From positions 248,001 through 312,000 of the forward strand of contig LCGZ01000001.1 of the NCBI GenBank assembly GCA_001000065.1: DNA of 64,000 bases, in the 5' to 3' direction. Positions within the stretch are counted from its first letter, which is position 1. Each line of letters starts with the position of its first letter. Below, in pieces: positions 37,686 to 46,907 of the stretch. The notes below the pieces were generated by a model. The model did no database searches, had not been told where the DNA came from, and was given only the letters and a program-made list of their open reading frames with translations. The position numbers were made by a program, and so were the translations under genes. Source of the DNA: a candidate division TM6 bacterium GW2011_GWF2_43_87. Lineage in GTDB: Bacteria; Babelota; Babeliae; Babelales; Babelaceae.

Positions 37686-38456
37686 TTACACCGATGCATT
37701 AATTGGCATGACACGCAATACACAAACTACAACAGCGATCATTAATGCCCTCATCTCTTCCTCTATTTTTTTCTGAATATCAAGTTTCTCCACCTCGGAC
37801 ACAGGGGTAAATGATGCAGGCAACGACACCTGGCTATTTAGCAACAAACCAGCTAAAGCCATATTAGCCGTTAAGACAATCAAGGTAAATGACTCTGTTT
37901 TATAAGCTCTTTCAAAGGCATAAACCTTTTCTTGCCACTCTGGCACACATGCCATCGCTGCATTCACTTCTTCCTGAGTCAGTAAACCACCTCGTCCTGC
38001 CTCTGCAAGCAATTCTAAAATCTGCATCCCTAGATAAACCGATGCCTGCTGACGCGCCAACATTCCTAAAATAATTTCGCGATTATTTTTAGCAAAAGCG
38101 TTCATCAATCCCATCCTGATAACCATATCCGCACTGGCTTTGAACCGCTCAAGAAATTCTTTATCAAAACAGATCATCTTAAGAATCGCTTTTTCTCCGC
38201 CGGTCTTAATCTTAAGATCGAGCTCCGCACTCGACATCTGAGCCAAAACGGCCAAACGAGACGCCACAATTTTTATCAATGCATAGCGCAAAGACTCAGG
38301 TGTATCATCAAGAAAGAAAAACCGCCCCCGCTCTACTACCATTTCTTGCATTTTTTCAAGAAGTACTTGATCTCCAGGCTGGAGGCCAACCGACTTAACA
38401 ACTGAAGAGACACCCAAAAAAAGCACGCATGACAAGACTGCATATCGTAAGTTCAT
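37686..38456 (-). CDS. exported helical protein, unknown
   Basis: The 256-residue protein has a signal peptide (MNLRYAVLSCVLFLGVSSVVKS), an all-helical mature region and a hydrophobic segment at residues ~197-210 (LIVLTANMALAGLLL). The C-terminus has a second hydrophobic helix (MIAVVVCVLRVMPI). The middle contains LTQEEVNAAMA, similar in tone to the SQEEAAALL of the small 38586 protein, which is weak evidence of kinship. A GGTGGGG ribosome site lies upstream. It is probably co-transcribed with 36729. Confidence 0.55.
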   Translation of the reverse strand: MNLRYAVLSCVLFLGVSSVVKSVGLQPGDQVLLEKMQEMVVERGRFFFLDDTPESLRYALIKIVASRLAVLAQMSSAELDLKIKTGGEKAILKMICFDKEFLERFKASADMVIRMGLMNAFAKNNREIILGMLARQQASVYLGMQILELLAEAGRGGLLTQEEVNAAMACVPEWQEKVYAFERAYKTESFTLIVLTANMALAGLLLNSQVSLPASFTPVSEVEKLDIQKKIEEEMRALMIAVVVCVLRVMPINASV

Positions 38457-38530
38457 AACAGATCCCCACCTACAAAAATAAATTCCTTACCAGGGTAACA
38501 AAAGCGTAAAAAAAAGCCATTTTCATGAAA

Positions 38531-38562
38531 AAAGGCGGCAGGAAACAAACCCCACCGCCTTT
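38531..38562 (-). terminator. terminator of the 38586 gene
   Basis: AAAGGCGG/CCGCCTTT stem (38531-38538 and 38555-38562), followed on the minus strand by TTTTTT, 24 bases past the stop. Confidence 0.75.
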
Positions 38563-38585
38563 ATCAATTAGCGCAAAACTAATAG

Positions 38586-38792
38586 TTAGCTTGCAAGCTC
38601 AACAAGAAGAGCTGCTGCTTCTTCTTGAGAGATATCGCCTGCTTGGCGAGCTTCTGCAATACGCAACTCAAGCGCTTCGCGATTAGCACCGGTTGAACGA
38701 AGCTGATTTAAAGCTTCGCGCACACCTTCAACATGGGCTGACATAGCAACAGGTGAAACCAAAAGCGCAAGCGCAAAAACTAAACGTTTCAT
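38586..38792 (-). CDS. small exported helical protein
   Basis: This 68-residue protein has a signal peptide (MKRLVFALALLVSPVAMSA). The ~49-residue mature helix pair is alanine-, glutamate- and leucine-rich (EALNQLRSTGANREALELRI; QEEAAALLVEL). GAGGAG seven bases before the 38792 ATG decides the start. With its own terminator it is a single-gene unit. It is comparable in size and make-up to the 27595 protein. Confidence 0.6.
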   Translation of the reverse strand: MKRLVFALALLVSPVAMSAHVEGVREALNQLRSTGANREALELRIAEARQAGDISQEEAAALLVELAS

Positions 38793-39305
38793 TTTATAGC
38801 TCCTCATAGGATATTACAAAACCAATATATATCAGAAGCAAGTTTACTCCCTGCAACTCAAAGCGCAAGTAAAATATATAGCATTCTCTGCCCCGATTTG
38901 ATCAATATTCCACTCATAGCCACCGCACCTTCTCTACGGTTAATTCTTAGCATATATCTAAAAACCAGATCTATTGTTTTTCTTTATACATATTTGCTAT
39001 TATAAAATTATAAAACAGATATGTAACACACAAACAATAAACAGAAACGCAAATTACACGATCCGGCACAGACGAGTAGGATGCGCTAAATAAAAAATAC
39101 CTAGATATAAACACCCCTAAAGAGTGAATATTCTTTAACAATAAGCGTGTGCAAGAGTCTTAAAAACCCCTGTGCGCTAATTGTTTTTAGCAGCCAATGC
39201 AAAACACGCCACCTTGCAACAACAATTCCAACTGTTATACTTATAAAAAAAGAAAAAAAGATTCGTTCAAATATCTTATAATCTTTATAATATAAGAAGT
39301 GTCCC
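38793..39305. other. AT-rich intergenic region
   Basis: About 500 bases without a convincing gene. It holds the promoter of the 38586 gene (minus) and of comM (plus). A 68-codon minus-strand frame (39307-39101) lacks a ribosome site and was not accepted. Confidence 0.4.
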
Positions 39306-40835
39306 ATGCATACAAAAATTCTCTCAGCGACGACCATAGGCGTAGACGCCCATCCCGTCGACGTTGAAGTTGACCTTTCGTTTGGAATGATCCAATTCCA
39401 TGTGGTGGGACTCCCCGATACCGCCATAAAAGAGAGTCGCCAACGAGTAGCAACCGCTCTAAAAAACTGTGGTGTCCGTCTGCCAGAAAAAAAAATAACC
39501 GTAAATCTTGCCCCAGCGGACATCAAAAAAGAAGGCTCCCTTTTCGATCTTCCAATTGCTCTTGGCATCCTTCAAGCCTCTGAATTTCTTTCGCTGACAC
39601 GGCAGTTTCTCAACGAAACAGTAGTCATTGGCGAGCTTTCGCTCGATGGAACCATAAAACCGGTACGCGGCGTACTACCCATTGCTCGTGGCATGAAAAT
39701 TGCGGGCAAAAAACGAATCATCGTCCCCAAAGAGAATGCTCTTGAAGCAGCATTTATCGAAGGGCTAGAAGTTTTGGGAGCAGCCCACCTTCTTGAGCTT
39801 ATCGCTCATGTACGTGGAGAAGCTCTTATTGCACCAACACCACAAACAACAGCGGAAACAGACTCCCCAGAATCTACTCTAGACTTTAGCGATGTATCTG
39901 GCCAAAATCAGGCAAAACGAGCTCTGCAGATTGCAGCGGCAGGGCGGCATAATATCTTGTTTATCGGCTCGCCAGGGTCAGGCAAAACCATGCTTGCGCA
40001 GCGCTTATTTACTCTAATGCCCCCGCTCTCACTTGATGAAATATTGGAAGTTAGCGCGATCTATTCGGTAAGTGGAAAACTGGGAAGCCAGTCACTCGTC
40101 ACCCATCGTCCCTTTAGAACTCCACATCATACCATCTCTCAAGCGGGCCTCGTGGGAGGCGGCTCATTCCCCCAACCGGGAGAAATTAGTCTGGCACACA
40201 ACGGCATACTATTTCTGGATGAGTTTGTTGAATTTAAACGATCAACTCTTGAGGTGCTACGGCAACCCCTTGAAAACAAATCAGTCTGCATATCTCGTGC
40301 ACAACAGAGCGTAACGTTTCCTGCCGCATTCTTACTCGTCGCAGCTCTTAACCCCTGCCCCTGCGGCTACCACGGAGACAAAAAGAGACCATGCACCTGC
40401 TCTCCTTTGCAAATTCGACATTATATCGACCGCCTATCCGGCCCCTTGCTCGATCGTATTGATCTACAAGTACCCGTACAAGCCGTCAACTATGAAACTA
40501 TAAATAAAAAATCCCCCGCCACCTCATCCGCAGATCTTTACAAAGGCGTACTAAACGCCATCAAAAGACAAGCAGAGCGATTTAAAGATCCACGCCAATT
40601 CAATGCCTTTATGACCCCACGACAGTTGAATGAGTTTTGTATACTGAGCGAACCTGCGCAACTTTTGGTACAACAGACTTTCGAAAAGCTGGGACTTAGT
40701 ATGCGTGGTTATCACAAACTACTCAAAATTTCTAGAACCATTGCCGACCTTGAAGGCATGGATGTTTTAGAACTTCATCATGTCCAAGAAGCCATAATGT
40801 ACCGGTCTCTTGAACAGACTCTTGAGCGCATGTAA
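39306..40835 (+). CDS. comM: YifB/ComM-family Mg-chelatase-like AAA+ ATPase
   Basis: The 509-residue protein is a complete YifB/ComM. The N-terminal ChlI-like domain (GVDAHPVDVEVDL...FHVVGLPDTAIKESRQRV) is followed by the AAA+ core: Walker A GSPGSGKT, and HNGILFLDEFVEF with Walker B. The family's cysteine motif NPCPCGYHGD and the C-terminal helical domain follow. ComM is a hexameric helicase aiding branch migration during integration of transformed DNA in some bacteria. That is of interest beside the truncated ComEC in this window. It is translationally linked to acpS (TAATG). Confidence 0.9.
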   Translation: MHTKILSATTIGVDAHPVDVEVDLSFGMIQFHVVGLPDTAIKESRQRVATALKNCGVRLPEKKITVNLAPADIKKEGSLFDLPIALGILQASEFLSLTRQFLNETVVIGELSLDGTIKPVRGVLPIARGMKIAGKKRIIVPKENALEAAFIEGLEVLGAAHLLELIAHVRGEALIAPTPQTTAETDSPESTLDFSDVSGQNQAKRALQIAAAGRHNILFIGSPGSGKTMLAQRLFTLMPPLSLDEILEVSAIYSVSGKLGSQSLVTHRPFRTPHHTISQAGLVGGGSFPQPGEISLAHNGILFLDEFVEFKRSTLEVLRQPLENKSVCISRAQQSVTFPAAFLLVAALNPCPCGYHGDKKRPCTCSPLQIRHYIDRLSGPLLDRIDLQVPVQAVNYETINKKSPATSSADLYKGVLNAIKRQAERFKDPRQFNAFMTPRQLNEFCILSEPAQLLVQQTFEKLGLSMRGYHKLLKISRTIADLEGMDVLELHHVQEAIMYRSLEQTLERM

Positions 40836-41230
40836 TGAGGCCACTTCAACCCTTAATCGTTGGATTAGGCATGGATTCCGTTGAGATAGAACGCTTTTCT
40901 CATTTCAAAACCTACTCCGCACGCCAATTAAACCGGATATTCTCCACTAAAGAGATTGCTTACTGCCTAAACAGTCCCTGCAAAAGCGCTGAGCGCTTTG
41001 CAGTACGTTTTGCCGCAAAAGAAGCCTTGTTTAAAGCCCTTAGTCAAGCAACCAAACTCGAAAATCTCTCATTTTTAAACGTATGCAAAGCAAGTTCAGT
41101 AGAAAAACACCCCTTTCTCCATCTTTCTGTTTTGTGGGATACTCTGCAACTCCCCCCTTTCTTTATCCTCGTCACTCTAACCCATACCGCAAAAACCGCA
41201 TCCGCAATTGTTTTGTTACAGAAAATTTGA
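40835..41230 (+). CDS. acpS: holo-[acyl-carrier-protein] synthase
   Basis: AcpS transfers 4'-phosphopantetheine from CoA to a serine of acyl carrier protein. The 131-residue protein has the two family motifs, GLGMDSVEIERF (metal-binding Asp) and FAVRFAAKEALFKAL (metal-binding Glu). A less conserved C-terminus ends in the typical THTAKTASAIVLL strand. Length fits the family (120-130). It starts on the last base of the comM stop codon. The -35 of the downstream tRNA promoter overlaps its stop codon. Confidence 0.92.
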   Translation: MRPLQPLIVGLGMDSVEIERFSHFKTYSARQLNRIFSTKEIAYCLNSPCKSAERFAVRFAAKEALFKALSQATKLENLSFLNVCKASSVEKHPFLHLSVLWDTLQLPPFFILVTLTHTAKTASAIVLLQKI

Positions 41231-41254
41231 CATTAAGCAAAAAGAGCTTACACT
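41227..41254 (+). promoter_or_regulatory. promoter of the initiator tRNA
   Basis: Perfect TTGACA at 41227-41232, 16-base spacer, TACACT at 41249-41254. The predicted start near 41261 leaves a short 5' leader before the tRNA at 41284. Confidence 0.6.
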
Positions 41255-41283
41255 TAAAATATAAGCGATTAATTCGCATGGAT

Positions 41284-41360
<77 letters not shown>

Positions 41361-41370
41361 AATTACTATT

Positions 41371-41398
41371 AGACGGTCTTAGTTGGCCGTCTTTTTTT
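41371..41398 (+). terminator. terminator after tRNA-fMet
   Basis: AGACGG/CCGTCT stem (41371-41376 and 41387-41392) followed directly by a run of seven T, ten bases after the tRNA. Confidence 0.85.
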
Positions 41399-41505
41399 GT
41401 GCCTTTTTTACCTTTAAATTCCACCTATTGACAGCAGACCCCGCAAAGCATCACACTGCCCATAACGATTAGAAAAGACAGCCCCTAAAACCTTGTGGAC
41501 CATTT

Positions 41506-42729
41506 ATGAAACAGACTTGCACACTCCCACTCTATATCTCACTTATCCTCACCGCAGCTTCTGAAACCATTAGCTGTATAGACATAAATCAGATTCTGTC
41601 TGCTCCATCTATTGATATTAAAATAAACCGATTAAAAAATAGCCAACAATCATTACAGCCCGACCAATTTGTCTCTCTTATTGAACAAGTAATTGATCAA
41701 ACTAGAACAGGCGAAGACAAAGAGGCCATTCTGACAGAAACAGGACTTCTTCTTGACCCTGAAAGCTGCTCACGACTCACTTCTAGCTATTTCCAAATAA
41801 AAGATAGCCTCACCTCCAGTTGCAATTCATTGGCAACTGCACACCTGGTTGCACAGCTATGGAATAATCTAACTGAGAAAACACAAAATTGTCTGCTCCC
41901 CATCCTTTTTAAAAAAGGAGATCTTCCAAATTTTGTTTTGGGAAAAGTATGGGAATTTTTATCGGAAGATCAGCAGCTTTTTTATCTTAAAAAAAGCTGG
42001 GACTTGTGCGATGTTTATAGTCGCGCAAAACTTGCAGAAAACTTCGTTTCATTACTACCGGTTAACGTCGCCAAAGAATTCATTCAACACGTTTTTGCAG
42101 GAAAAACCAATCTCTACATTGCATTACCATGGGCAGCGAACAAACTCTCAGAAGAAGAGATCGCTCACTACTTAAAAGAAGCCTGGTCTACCTACAGCAA
42201 AAAAGATAATAACTACTGGCTCCCACAACTCATCCCTCTATTTGACCAGATCAACCCCTCTTACTACTATCGCATCCTTAAACTCGTACTTTCAAGCGCC
42301 GCACCTCTTAAAATTAAAGTATCTGCACTCACACACGTGTGGGAAAATCTTGAGGAAAAACAGGATATTCTCAACACCCTACCCTCTGTTATAAACCTTG
42401 CACCATTCAAAGACCGAATAAAATCGCTACTACATTTAAGAAAAAAACTTCCCGCAAAAACATGGAGTTCTATTCTTTTTCAACGACTAACTGCAGGAAC
42501 TTTTGGAGAAAAGCTTGAATTGCTCAAAGGATGCCGCAAACAAAGCTCCCCCGACTTTTTTAAACGCGCTTTTGAACTTACCTTTAAAAACGGTTCATCC
42601 AGCGATAAATGCTCACTCTACGATTATTTTTTTGAAGAACTTTCGAGCGACCAAAAGATCCTATTTAAAACTTTAATCACTAAAGAATGTGATGACAAAG
42701 ACAAACAGCCGATCCTAAGCCTGTTATAG
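41506..42729 (+). CDS. exported helical-repeat protein, unknown
   Basis: The 407-residue protein has a signal peptide (MKQTCTLPLYISLILTAASE). Its mature part is helical in pairs of ~35 residues (for example LVAQLWNNLTEKTQNCLLPI and LGKVWEFLSEDQQLFYLKKSW), suggesting an alpha-solenoid built of irregular repeats. The repeats share W-x2-L and a following D/E-Q/E pair, but I recognise no named repeat. It has its own upstream region after the tRNA terminator. A binding scaffold for another protein is a reasonable but unproven role. Confidence 0.55.
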   Translation: MKQTCTLPLYISLILTAASETISCIDINQILSAPSIDIKINRLKNSQQSLQPDQFVSLIEQVIDQTRTGEDKEAILTETGLLLDPESCSRLTSSYFQIKDSLTSSCNSLATAHLVAQLWNNLTEKTQNCLLPILFKKGDLPNFVLGKVWEFLSEDQQLFYLKKSWDLCDVYSRAKLAENFVSLLPVNVAKEFIQHVFAGKTNLYIALPWAANKLSEEEIAHYLKEAWSTYSKKDNNYWLPQLIPLFDQINPSYYYRILKLVLSSAAPLKIKVSALTHVWENLEEKQDILNTLPSVINLAPFKDRIKSLLHLRKKLPAKTWSSILFQRLTAGTFGEKLELLKGCRKQSSPDFFKRAFELTFKNGSSSDKCSLYDYFFEELSSDQKILFKTLITKECDDKDKQPILSLL

Positions 42730-42803
42730 AGCAAATCGTTCTCACTTATTTTGAAAACATTGTCATAAATTTAAAAAACTTTTGAAAATTTTTAAAAAAA
42801 TAC

Positions 42804-42831
42804 TTGACACTTAAATACATTATAGTAATAT
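42804..42831 (+). promoter_or_regulatory. promoter in front of the candidate small RNA
   Basis: Perfect TTGACA at 42804-42809, 16 bases, then TAATAT at 42826-42831. It lies in a gene-free stretch and points to a short transcript ending at the hairpin at 42901. Confidence 0.5.
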
Positions 42832-42837
42832 AAGTAA

Positions 42838-42928
42838 TGAAATGGTAATAAATCAAAACAATCTTTTCCTATCCTCCATTTGTCATTGGGACAATGATAA
42901 GGGCGTCACACAAAAGTGACGCCCCTTT
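42838..42928 (+). ncRNA. candidate small RNA (~90 nt)
   Basis: The interval from the predicted start near 42838 to the terminator hairpin (GGGCGTCAC 42901-42909, GTGACGCCC 42916-42924, then TTTTC) contains no usable open frame. A tri-nucleotide loop stem (TCATTG/CAATGA, 42882-42896) may form. An unpaired pyrimidine stretch includes CCTCC (42873-42877), complementary to ribosome-binding sites. No known RNA family is recognised; SRP RNA, 6S and tmRNA signatures are absent. The hairpin could instead simply end the 41506 transcript or serve the convergent 42976 gene. Confidence 0.4.
42901..42928. terminator. hairpin terminator, plus-strand T-tail
   Basis: Perfect nine-base stem with a six-base loop and TTTT on the plus strand. 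It lies 172 bases after the 41506 stop and 48 bases from the convergent GNAT stop. Confidence 0.75.
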
Positions 42929-42975
42929 TCATACCTAAAATTTTCTCAAAATAAATCTATCGTTATCACTAAAAC

Positions 42976-43545
42976 CTACGGCCTAAGCTCCAAGAATACA
43001 AAGGTCTCATCGGCTCCAACTTGAACAAAGCCCAATGATTTATATAGATTTTGTGCAGGATAATTTGTAATACGTGTCACAATCTCAATAACCTTAGCAC
43101 CCTTCTTAATCAGAGCATCTATGGCCTTAGTCATGAGCTTCCGTGCAATTCCCTGCTTTCTATACTGTTCATTAACCGCTAGATAAAGAATTTTACCAAT
43201 CTTTTCATCTGGCTGTTTCATATAATAAGAAATAAACGCCCGAGCAATTCCATCGTCCGACCGATAAACGGTCCACTCCATCGCATCAGGACGAGCCGCT
43301 AAAACAGGATCATCCACTTTATCTAGCCACTCTTCAAAAGATTTCAAACCTTCATTAAGCTCTCGATCATCCAAGAAGTACCAATTCTGGCTAAAAATCT
43401 GAACTAACGATGCCCGATCTTTTTTAGGATTATAAGGATAAAGCGCGTCATGTACACGCCCATTCCACCAATAAAAACTTCCCAGCAAACCCAAGACAAG
43501 TACTATAGCACCCAGTATAAAACTCTTTTTTTTCAACAATTCCAT
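42976..43545 (-). CDS. membrane-anchored GNAT acetyltransferase
   Basis: The 189-residue protein starts with an uncleaved-looking anchor (FILGAIVLVLGLLGSFYWW), and a GNAT fold follows. Motif A is YLAVNEQYRKQGIARKLM (Q/RxxGxG/A acetyl-CoA loop, near residue 130), and the C-terminal strand is NLYKSLGFVQVG. GNAT enzymes transfer acetyl from acetyl-CoA to amines. With the anchor at the N-terminus, and acetyl-CoA available only in cytoplasm, the enzyme is expected to face inward; if exported, it would need host acetyl-CoA. GGGG precedes the ATG. Substrate unknown. Confidence 0.82.
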   Translation of the reverse strand: MELLKKKSFILGAIVLVLGLLGSFYWWNGRVHDALYPYNPKKDRASLVQIFSQNWYFLDDRELNEGLKSFEEWLDKVDDPVLAARPDAMEWTVYRSDDGIARAFISYYMKQPDEKIGKILYLAVNEQYRKQGIARKLMTKAIDALIKKGAKVIEIVTRITNYPAQNLYKSLGFVQVGADETFVFLELRP

Positions 43546-43637
43546 CTTTTAAACCCCACTTTAAAAAACATCTTTTATTACACTTTAAAGAATATCATAT
43601 CTCCTACACCAAGAAGCAAGAGATAAAAATAGGGGCC

Positions 43638-44390
43638 CTACTCTGGATCAGTATAACGAACTTTACGAAGGAGCAACCCCTGAGGCGGAGCAGTCTGGAA
43701 AAGATGGCGCGAATGCCGCTCTTTAAGCGCAAGGGCTATCTCATCAACCGACCGCTTTGGTGTTGCAGAAATTCTAAGAGCAGAGCCTACAATACGCCGT
43801 ATCATTCGATACAGAAAGCGATCGCCCTTAATGACTACACGCAGCGCATTATATCGTGGTAGTTTCTCTAGCACAATGGTATTCACCGTGCAGATACTAT
43901 TAACATCAGGCGACTCTTCAGTGCAAAAACTCCAAAAATCATGCTCTCCAACAAAAAATTGAAGTGCATGCTCAAATTTTTGCTTATCAAATGAAAAAGG
44001 GAATCGATACCCATACCGCGCCACAATCGGTAGCGGCTTCTTGAAAAACACGTGGTAGTAATAAACTTTTTCAATCACCCTATGATGAGGATGAAAATCG
44101 TTCAATGATGATCGCAAAGATCGAATAAGAATATCATGAGGCAACGCCGCATTCCATGCACGCCTCAAAGTCTCCGGATCCATATCAATAGGTGATAAGA
44201 CCCGCGCTACCTGACCCAATGCATGAACACCCGCATCGGTTCGTGATGCCCCGACTATCGACGCATCACACCCAAAAACTCTTTTGTACGAATTCAAAAG
44301 AGTTCCCGCAACCGTTACTGAATGAGGCTGTTCTTGCCATCCATGATACCCCGTTCCATCATACGATAAAACTAGAGTATACGACCTCAT
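43638..44390 (-). CDS. truA: tRNA pseudouridine(38-40) synthase TruA
   Basis: TruA converts uridines 38-40 of the tRNA anticodon arm to pseudouridine. The 250-residue protein has LSYDGTGYHGWQ at the start and the catalytic Asp52 in the SRTDAGVHALGQ motif. Later it has KVYYYHVF and FLYRMIRRIVG (family FLxxMVRxxVG). The length is typical. Its ATG shares a base with the typA stop codon (TAATG), so the two are translationally coupled. Confidence 0.94.
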   Translation of the reverse strand: MRSYTLVLSYDGTGYHGWQEQPHSVTVAGTLLNSYKRVFGCDASIVGASRTDAGVHALGQVARVLSPIDMDPETLRRAWNAALPHDILIRSLRSSLNDFHPHHRVIEKVYYYHVFFKKPLPIVARYGYRFPFSFDKQKFEHALQFFVGEHDFWSFCTEESPDVNSICTVNTIVLEKLPRYNALRVVIKGDRFLYRMIRRIVGSALRISATPKRSVDEIALALKERHSRHLFQTAPPQGLLLRKVRYTDPE

Positions 44391-46201
44391 TAGTGATCAG
44401 ACTTTTTTCTAAATGCAGCCTTTAACTGCTTTTTACGCAAGCGAATACTCAAAGGAGTAATTTCTATAAGCTCGTCAGGCATAATCCATTCCATACAGGT
44501 CTCTAAAGGCATAACACGAGGCGGCTCAAGACGTACAAGCTCGTCAGACCCTGCAGCACGCATGTTACTTAATTTCTTTAATTTGCATGGATTAGCGGTT
44601 ATGTCATCTTCTCGACTATTTTCGCCAACAATCTGCCCCTCATAAACCTTGTCTTGAGGCTTGATAAACATAGTTCCACGCTCTTGAAGCGTATTAAGAG
44701 CGTATGCCGTAACGATTCCAGGCTCCATTGCGATCAATGCACCCTTGGTACGCATGGTAATGTCACCCTTGTATGGAGCATACCCATGGAAACTAAAGGT
44801 AGCAATACCAGTTCCACGCGTTTCCGTCAAAAACTGACCTCTAAAGCCCAAAAGACCTCGAGATGGCACTTCAAATTCTAACCGTACACGACCATTGCTA
44901 TAGTGCTGAGCATGCTTCATTTCGGCTTTTTTACGACCAAGCATATCCATCACAACACCCTGGTGATCGGCAAGAACATCAACAACCAAATATTCAATCG
45001 GCTCATTTCTGACGCCATTAATGGACTTGTAAATAACCTCAGGAGCAGAAACCTGCAACTCAAAGCCTTCACGGCGCATATTTTCAATCAAAATACTCAA
45101 GTGCAACTGACCACGACCAGAGACTTTATATGTATCAGATGATTCGGTCTCTTCAACACGCAATGCCAAGTTAGTCTTAAGCTCTTTATATAGCCGATCT
45201 CTAATTTGACGAGACGTTAATAACGTTCCCTCTTTCCCACTAAATGGAGAATTGTTAACTGAAAAGTCCATCGACAAAGTCGGTTCATCAATTGCAACAT
45301 ACGAATGCGGCTGCGGATTACCCACATTACAGAGCGTTGTTCCAATAAAGACCTGTTCCGTAAAACCGGTAACGCAGACAATATCGCCAAATTCTGCGCG
45401 TGGAACTTCAATACGCTCAAGCCCTCTAAACTTCATGAGTTTAGTGATCTTCATCGGCTTGCTAACGTAATCATCCTTGCAACAAACAAATGACTGACCC
45501 TTTTCAATTGATCCACTAAATACACGACCAATACCAATGACACCCAAAAAGTCTGAGTAATCCAAGTTAGTTATTAATACCTGTAACCCGTCAACTTTTT
45601 CGACAGGAGCTGGGACTACTTCAATAATCTTTTCAAAAAGCAAAGTGGCATCCGAAGTACGCACATTAGGATCCGCCGTCACAAAGCCTTCGCGTGATGA
45701 ACCATAAAGAATAGGGAAGACTAACTGATCCGCATTCTCGGCTAAATCAAGAAAAAGCTCATTAACTGCATGTTCAGTACGCTCAATATCAGCATCTGGA
45801 CGATCTATTTTGTTGATCAAAACAATCGGCTTTAAATTAAGCTTAAGCGCTTTTAGAAGCACAAAACGGGTTCCCGGTAATACACCTTCGGCCGCATCGA
45901 CCAACAAAAGAAAACCTTCAACCATCTGAAGCGTCCGCTCTACCTCTCCGCCAAAATCAGAGTGACCTGGGGTATCTACGATGTTAATCTCGTAATCCTT
46001 ATAGGTGATCCCTGTATTCTTGGCCAAGATGGTAATCCCACGCTCACGTTCAAGCGCGTTGGAGTCCATTAGTCGATCAGCTCCACCTGCCTTAACGGTA
46101 CCCGACTGCTGCAACAACCGATCAACCAACGTAGTTTTACCATGGTCAACGTGTGCAATAATAGCTATATTCCGAAGATTCAAACGTTCTTTTTTTTCCA
46201 T
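44390..46201 (-). CDS. typA: ribosome-associated GTPase TypA/BipA
   Basis: TypA is a translational GTPase of the EF-G group that binds the ribosome under stress and aids 50S assembly. The 603-residue protein has G1 AHVDHGKTT (16-24), switch I region with RGITILAKNTGI, G3 DTPGHSDFGGEVER and G4 NKIDRPDA. The TypA-specific C-terminal domain is also present (SRGLLGFRGQFLTETRGTG and MRAAGSDE). The start was set at 46201 since the extra upstream residues have no family equivalent; an AAGGGGG site lies eleven bases upstream. It is first in the typA-truA unit. Confidence 0.94.
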   Translation of the reverse strand: MEKKERLNLRNIAIIAHVDHGKTTLVDRLLQQSGTVKAGGADRLMDSNALERERGITILAKNTGITYKDYEINIVDTPGHSDFGGEVERTLQMVEGFLLLVDAAEGVLPGTRFVLLKALKLNLKPIVLINKIDRPDADIERTEHAVNELFLDLAENADQLVFPILYGSSREGFVTADPNVRTSDATLLFEKIIEVVPAPVEKVDGLQVLITNLDYSDFLGVIGIGRVFSGSIEKGQSFVCCKDDYVSKPMKITKLMKFRGLERIEVPRAEFGDIVCVTGFTEQVFIGTTLCNVGNPQPHSYVAIDEPTLSMDFSVNNSPFSGKEGTLLTSRQIRDRLYKELKTNLALRVEETESSDTYKVSGRGQLHLSILIENMRREGFELQVSAPEVIYKSINGVRNEPIEYLVVDVLADHQGVVMDMLGRKKAEMKHAQHYSNGRVRLEFEVPSRGLLGFRGQFLTETRGTGIATFSFHGYAPYKGDITMRTKGALIAMEPGIVTAYALNTLQERGTMFIKPQDKVYEGQIVGENSREDDITANPCKLKKLSNMRAAGSDELVRLEPPRVMPLETCMEWIMPDELIEITPLSIRLRKKQLKAAFRKKSDH

Positions 46202-46348
46202 AAAATTTCTCGCCCCCTTTTTGCGAACAACAAACCCCAGCATCATGATTTTACTTATCACGGCTGGGGCTTGTCATCATTTTTTAAAAGTTGTTACTTT
46301 CAAACTCTCTACATAAGACATTTCGACTATGTAGTACTAGCGCTCTTT

Positions 46349-46888
46349 TTACAATACAGTAGCGGACGCCTGAGGCAGACCATCTTCCTGCTCCATATCA
46401 GCTGACAAGCCCTTCGATATGGTGTTTCCAGCAGCGCTCTTGCCTGCAAACTCTGATTTCATAATCAGTTCTCGCATGGCAAATTCACGATCAATGGCAC
46501 GCGTTATCTCATCACGGGTTTTATTAATAACATACCGATCCCACATCTTGGAGACCACAGCGACAATTTCGCCTATGCCCAATAGACCCGCGGGAATGCG
46601 CTGAGCAAAAAACAAAACATCGCGATTATTCCACGCTTCTTTTATCTCTGCACGTGATACGCCCTTGAAAAAACCTCCCAAACTGCACACGACATACAAT
46701 TTGAAAAGATGTTCACGAACCTGAGAGCTGTTGTCGGCCAAAAGCCGATCATACTCTTGAGTTATTTGCAGTGTAATATCTTCTTTGCTCGCATTCTTCA
46801 AGAAATCATCTACATTCTCAGATGCACATACATAACCCGAAACAATGACGACTAGAAGCAGACACCGACGAACTATCGCTAATACCAT
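46349..46888 (-). CDS. exported protein, unknown
   Basis: The 179-residue protein has a signal peptide (MVLAIVRRCLLLVVIVSGYVCA) and a helical acidic/basic mature part. A mid hydrophobic segment (GLLGIGEIVAVVSKMW) is flanked by charged helices. No family is recognised. The start at 46888 has the G-run site ATGGGGGGA six bases upstream. It lies 19 bp after rpsR on the same strand and could be read through from the rpsF-rpsR transcript, an odd place for an exported protein. Confidence 0.55.
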   Translation of the reverse strand: MVLAIVRRCLLLVVIVSGYVCASENVDDFLKNASKEDITLQITQEYDRLLADNSSQVREHLFKLYVVCSLGGFFKGVSRAEIKEAWNNRDVLFFAQRIPAGLLGIGEIVAVVSKMWDRYVINKTRDEITRAIDREFAMRELIMKSEFAGKSAAGNTISKGLSADMEQEDGLPQASATVL

Positions 46889-46907
46889 AAAATCCCCCCA
46901 TTCTGGA

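Noticed and set aside
39101-39307. 68-codon minus-strand frame with a membrane-like segment
   Set aside because: No ribosome site, overlaps the start of comM, and the hydrophobic part comes from T-rich sequence in an AT-rich gap.
42838-42852. Leader peptide Met-Lys-Trp before two stop codons in the candidate small RNA
   Set aside because: No ribosome site at the right distance, no alternative hairpins of attenuator type and no Trp genes downstream.
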